This document shows, one piece after another, positions 6,636 to 9,446 of a stretch of DNA of 9,446 nt (position 1 is its first letter; each line of letters opens with the position of its first letter). The translations under genes were made by a program, and so were the position numbers. Source of the stretch: Acidimicrobiaceae bacterium (lineage in GTDB: Bacteria > Actinomycetota > Acidimicrobiia > Acidimicrobiales > Bog-793); the NCBI GenBank assembly GCA_027306715.1, contig DAHUZG010000036.1, positions 1 through 9,446 on the forward strand, in the 5' to 3' direction. The notes below the pieces were generated by a model, which did no database searches, was not told where the DNA came from, and saw only the letters and a list, made by a program, of their open reading frames with translations.

Positions 6636-6644
6636 CAGACACCG

Positions 6645-8396
6645 ATGGCCACCGATCTCGGCGTGCTCGCTGCGTCGCGTCCGGCCGGCGCCGAGCGCGA
6701 CGGCCGTCGGGCGGCCCGGGTGGTGCGCGCCGTCGCCGGCGTGCTGGCCGCGATCGCCGTCGCCGTCGGCCTCGCGCTTCGCATCTGGGCGCTCGGGCGG
6801 GCGCCGATGAACTCCGACGAGGCCGTCGTCGGGCTGATGGCGCACGAGATCTTGAACGGCCACTTCTTCGCCTTCTACTGGGGCCAGAGCTACGGCGGCG
6901 TCGAGCCGTACCTGACAGCCGTGCTGTTCGGGCTGCTCGGGCAGTCGAGCATCACGCTCTCGCTGACGGCGATGCTGCTCGACGCCGTGGCGGCGCTGCT
7001 CGTCTGGCGGATCGGGCGACGCCTCTTCTCGCCCGCCGTCGGCGTCGGGGCAGGCGTGCTGTTCTTCGTCTTCCCCGAGGTCTACGTCTGGCAGTCGACG
7101 ATCGAGTACGGCTTCCGCTGGGCGGCGCTCGTGCTCGGCCTGGCGATGCTGGTGACGGCCCTGCGGCTGTGCGAGGACCCGCCGAGCCCGCCGGGGCGGC
7201 TGGCGATGCTGCGCGACTGGGTGCTGCTCGGCGCCTGCCTCGGCCTCGGCTGGTGGGCGACGCCGGAGATCGCCTACTACGCCCTGCCCTCGGCGGCGCT
7301 GCTCGCCTGGAGCGTGCTGCGGCGCGGGCTGCGGCCGCATCCTCTCGACCTCGTCGCCGGGGTGGCGGTGGCCGTGGTGAGCGACCTGCCCTGGCTGTGG
7401 GACAACGTCGGCCACGGCTTCCCCTCCCTCCGGCACAGCCCGCAGGGGCCCGGCACCGGAGGCTTCGTCAACCACCTGCGGATCCTCGCCTCAAAGGTGC
7501 TGCCGATGCTGCTCGGGCTGCGCCTTCGCGCCTCGGGCAGCTGGCTGTTCTACGCCCCGCTCGCCAAGGGGCTCTACGTCCTGGCGGTCATCGCCGGGGT
7601 CGTCTTCCTCGTCGCCTGCGTGCTGCGCCGAAGGGCGGTGGTGCTCGTCGTTTTCGCCGTGCTCGGTCCTTTGATCTACGCCTACTCGCCGTTCACCTGG
7701 TACTGGCAGGACGGGCGCTACGCCCTGTTCCTGGCGCCGCCGGTGGCCCTGATCGCCGTGGCGGCGGCGGTCGAGGGGGGGCGGCTGCTGAGGCTGCAGC
7801 GGGCCGCCGTCGCGCTGCGCCTCGAGCTGCGCCAGGTCGTCGGTCCGGTCCTCGCCGTGCTCGTGGGGCTCGGCTTCACCCTCGGAGCGCTCGGGCGCCT
7901 CGACCCCTACCGGCCGGCGCCGGTGACGGGCCGGACGAGCTGGACGAGCTGGCAGCCGGACCCGAGCTCGTACCTGCAGCCGACGGTGACGGCCCTCGAG
8001 CAGGCCGGCGTGACCGACGCCTACGCCGGCTACTGGGTCGCCTACGACCTCGCGTTCCAGTCCGGTGGCAAGCTCGTCGTCACCGACATCACCTCCTTTG
8101 CCCGCTACCGTCCCTACCTCGAGCAGGCGATCGCCTCGCCGAGCACGGCGTGGCTGTTCCCGAGCGCCGCCGGGCTGCCGGCGCTGACGGCCGAGACCGG
8201 GACGCCGTTGCTCGACCCCGGCTGCATCGGCGGGACGCCGTGCCCGTCCGGGATCACCGCCGCCGACCTCGAGGCCTACCTTCGAAGCCGGCACGACCCC
8301 TACCGGCGGATGGTGGCGGGGGACTTCCTCGCCGTGCTGCCCGAGCGAGCGGTGAGCCCGTTCGCCGTGGCAGCGGCCGCGGGCATCAAGGTCTGA
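6645..8396 (+). CDS. GT-C fold membrane glycosyltransferase (GT39/ArnT-like)
   Basis: This 583-residue polytopic membrane protein starts with a short basic cytoplasmic tail. The first helix (about 27-48) is followed by an exported loop with MNSDEAVVGLMA (D58, E59) and WGQSYGGVEPYL. That acidic loop motif is the catalytic hallmark of GT39/PMT/ArnT-type GT-C enzymes, which move a sugar from a polyprenyl-phosphate donor to an acceptor outside the membrane. About ten further hydrophobic helices run to residue 412, with a GRYALFLAPP segment typical of the late helices. Residues 413-583 form a soluble, probably exported domain with two cysteines, C527 and C533. The acceptor cannot be read from sequence; glycan, lipid or protein are all possible. 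It stands alone upstream of an aminotransferase with no other cell-envelope genes in view, so its pathway is unknown. The start is supported by GGAGGA nine bases upstream. Confidence 0.87.
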   Translation: MATDLGVLAASRPAGAERDGRRAARVVRAVAGVLAAIAVAVGLALRIWALGRAPMNSDEAVVGLMAHEILNGHFFAFYWGQSYGGVEPYLTAVLFGLLGQSSITLSLTAMLLDAVAALLVWRIGRRLFSPAVGVGAGVLFFVFPEVYVWQSTIEYGFRWAALVLGLAMLVTALRLCEDPPSPPGRLAMLRDWVLLGACLGLGWWATPEIAYYALPSAALLAWSVLRRGLRPHPLDLVAGVAVAVVSDLPWLWDNVGHGFPSLRHSPQGPGTGGFVNHLRILASKVLPMLLGLRLRASGSWLFYAPLAKGLYVLAVIAGVVFLVACVLRRRAVVLVVFAVLGPLIYAYSPFTWYWQDGRYALFLAPPVALIAVAAAVEGGRLLRLQRAAVALRLELRQVVGPVLAVLVGLGFTLGALGRLDPYRPAPVTGRTSWTSWQPDPSSYLQPTVTALEQAGVTDAYAGYWVAYDLAFQSGGKLVVTDITSFARYRPYLEQAIASPSTAWLFPSAAGLPALTAETGTPLLDPGCIGGTPCPSGITAADLEAYLRSRHDPYRRMVAGDFLAVLPERAVSPFAVAAAAGIKV

Positions 8397-8410
8397 GCCC
8401 GTCGCCCCAC

Positions 8411-8432
8411 TACCATCTCGCTTGACGGGAGG
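8411..8432 (+). promoter_or_regulatory. -10-like element and close-spaced ribosome site before the aminotransferase
   Basis: In the 39-bp gap after the glycosyltransferase stop, TACCAT (8411-8416) fits TANNNT, and GGGAGG (8427-8432) lies three bases before the ATG. That spacing is shorter than the usual five to nine, so initiation may be weak, but no other ATG or GTG is in frame between the upstream stop and this ATG. No -35 box or terminator is seen, so co-transcription with the upstream gene remains possible. Confidence 0.35.
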
Positions 8433-8435
8433 ACG

Positions 8436-9446
8436 ATGACCTTTGACCTGCAGGCGCTTCTCGAGCGGCGCCGGGACGACAACTTCCAGCTGTACGCCAG
8501 CCACGTCAACCCGCAGATGGTGCGGGTGCTGCGGGCGACCGGCTTCGACAAGCGCTGGGTGCGCGGCGAGGGCCCGTACCTCTACGACGAGAACGGCGAG
8601 CGCTACCTCGACCTGCTCGCCGGCTTCGGCGTGTTCTCCCTCGGGCGCTCCCACCCCGTCGTGCGCGATGCCCTGCACCAGGCCCTCGACGCCGACCTGC
8701 CGGGGCTCGTCCAGCTCGACGCGCCGCTCCTGGCGGGGATCGCCGCCGAGGAGCTGCTCGCCCGCTGCCACCCGGCGATGGGGCGGGTGTTCTTCACGAG
8801 CTCGGGCACCGAGGCCGTCGAGGCGGCGCTCAAGTTCGCCCGCTGCGCCACCGGCCGCAGCCGGGTCCTGTTCGCCGACCACGGCTTTCACGGCCTCACC
8901 TACGGGGCGCTGTCGGCCAACGGCGGCAAGGAGTTCACGAAGGGCTTCGGGCCGCTGCTGCCGGGCTTCTCCAAGGTCGGCTTCGGTGACGCCGACGCCC
9001 TCGAGCGCGAGCTCGCCTCCGGCGACGTCGCCGCCTTCCTCGTCGAGCCGATCCAGGGCAAGGGCCTCAACGTCGCTCCCGCCGCCTACTGGGACGCGGT
9101 CCAGCAGCTCTGCCGCCGGCACGGTGCGCTGCTCGTGATCGACGAGGTGCAGACCGGCCTCGGGCGCACGGGCAGGATGTGGGCGCACGAGCACTGGGGC
9201 GTCGTGCCGGACGTGATGACCGTCTCCAAGGCGCTCTCGGGCGGGTTCGTCCCCGTCGGAGCGATGGTCTGCTCACAGGAGGTGGCCGACCGCGTCTACT
9301 CCTCGATGGACCGCGCCGTCGTCCACTCGACGACGTTCAAGAACAACTCGCTGGCGATGGTGGCGGCGCTCGCCACCTTGCAGGTGATCGACGACGAGGA
9401 GCTCGTCGACCGGGCGCGGGTGATGGGCGACGCCTTCGAGAAGTCG
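8436..9446 (+). CDS. Class III PLP-dependent aminotransferase, 3'-partial
   Basis: The frame is open from ATG 8436 to the last base: 337 codons, with roughly 100 C-terminal residues of the usual 430-460 missing. PLP-binding features are in the expected order: S122-S-G-T125 (phosphate loop), F151-H152 (ring stacking), E204 in EPIQGKG, D236 in IDEVQTGLGRTG (pyridine nitrogen), K265 in VSKALSGG (Schiff-base lysine) and T300 in STTF. It is a cytosolic fold-type I enzyme that moves an amino group from an amino acid or amine to a keto acid. The ornithine/acetylornithine/putrescine/4-aminobutyrate branch cannot be settled from the visible part. The GFGVFSLGRSHP start (from G63) belongs to the wider ornithine-like group. 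The gene follows the glycosyltransferase by 39 bp in the same direction, but no shared pathway is evident. Confidence 0.95.
   Translation, partial: MTFDLQALLERRRDDNFQLYASHVNPQMVRVLRATGFDKRWVRGEGPYLYDENGERYLDLLAGFGVFSLGRSHPVVRDALHQALDADLPGLVQLDAPLLAGIAAEELLARCHPAMGRVFFTSSGTEAVEAALKFARCATGRSRVLFADHGFHGLTYGALSANGGKEFTKGFGPLLPGFSKVGFGDADALERELASGDVAAFLVEPIQGKGLNVAPAAYWDAVQQLCRRHGALLVIDEVQTGLGRTGRMWAHEHWGVVPDVMTVSKALSGGFVPVGAMVCSQEVADRVYSSMDRAVVHSTTFKNNSLAMVAALATLQVIDDEELVDRARVMGDAFEKS

Larger units (their letters stand above)
6492..6644. promoter_or_regulatory. Divergent intergenic region between nuclease operon and glycosyltransferase
   Basis: This 153-bp stretch separates two divergently transcribed genes and must hold the promoter for each, or a shared control site. 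It contains -10-like elements on both strands, a 5-bp stem with a 5-nt loop at 6553-6567 (CGGCC/GGCCG), and the CCCGCC/GGCGGG hairpin region nearer the plus-strand gene. I see no coding potential and no recognisable regulator site. Confidence 0.6.

Noticed and set aside
7491..9194. 567-codon open frame on the minus strand opposite the glycosyltransferase and aminotransferase
   Set aside because: It spans two well-supported plus-strand genes and their intergenic gap, and its product is Arg/Gly/Asp/His-rich without motifs, so it is a codon-bias shadow.

Overview
This 9.4 kb window is very G+C-rich (about three-quarters by eye), with strong G/C preference at third codon positions and frequent GTG/TTG starts. 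That points to a high-GC actinobacterium. A DUF929-type thioredoxin-like protein coupled to a VKOR homologue would fit the class Acidimicrobiia, but this placement is inference from gene content. I see no rRNA, tRNA, insertion sequence, phage gene or CRISPR array. The window reads as ordinary chromosome with six protein genes, two of them cut by the window edges.

Left block, plus strand (1-2018): a membrane-anchored, exported thioredoxin-like protein of the DUF929 type with a CPYC motif (5' end outside the window), followed by a vitamin K epoxide reductase (VKOR) family membrane protein. Stop and start overlap as TGATG, so the two are probably translated in a coupled way. Together they look like an extracytoplasmic disulfide-forming pair: the thioredoxin-like protein acts on clients and VKOR passes the electrons to quinone. 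Both proteins carry long, low-complexity, basic N-terminal tails.

Middle block, minus strand (6491 down to 2082): a two-gene operon for a YhaO/SbcD-like metallophosphoesterase nuclease and a 1009-residue YhaN/Rad50/SbcC-like ATPase. The ATPase has complete Walker A, signature and Walker B motifs. At the apex of its coiled coil it has two predicted membrane helices instead of an obvious zinc hook. Directly after them comes an in-frame tandem array of eleven 9-bp units encoding Ala-Ser-Pro/Ser, whose opposite strand carries a regular G-quadruplex motif. The pair probably processes DNA ends or branched DNA, perhaps at the membrane.

Right block, plus strand (6645-9446): after a 153-bp divergent intergenic region come a GT-C-fold polytopic glycosyltransferase (GT39/ArnT-like) with a large exported C-terminal domain, then a class III PLP-dependent aminotransferase that runs off the right edge. 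The spacing of 39 bp allows an operon, but I see no clear functional link between them.

The most interesting parts are the DUF929-VKOR redox pair and the membrane-hairpin Rad50-like protein with its minisatellite. I found no wholly new type of system.
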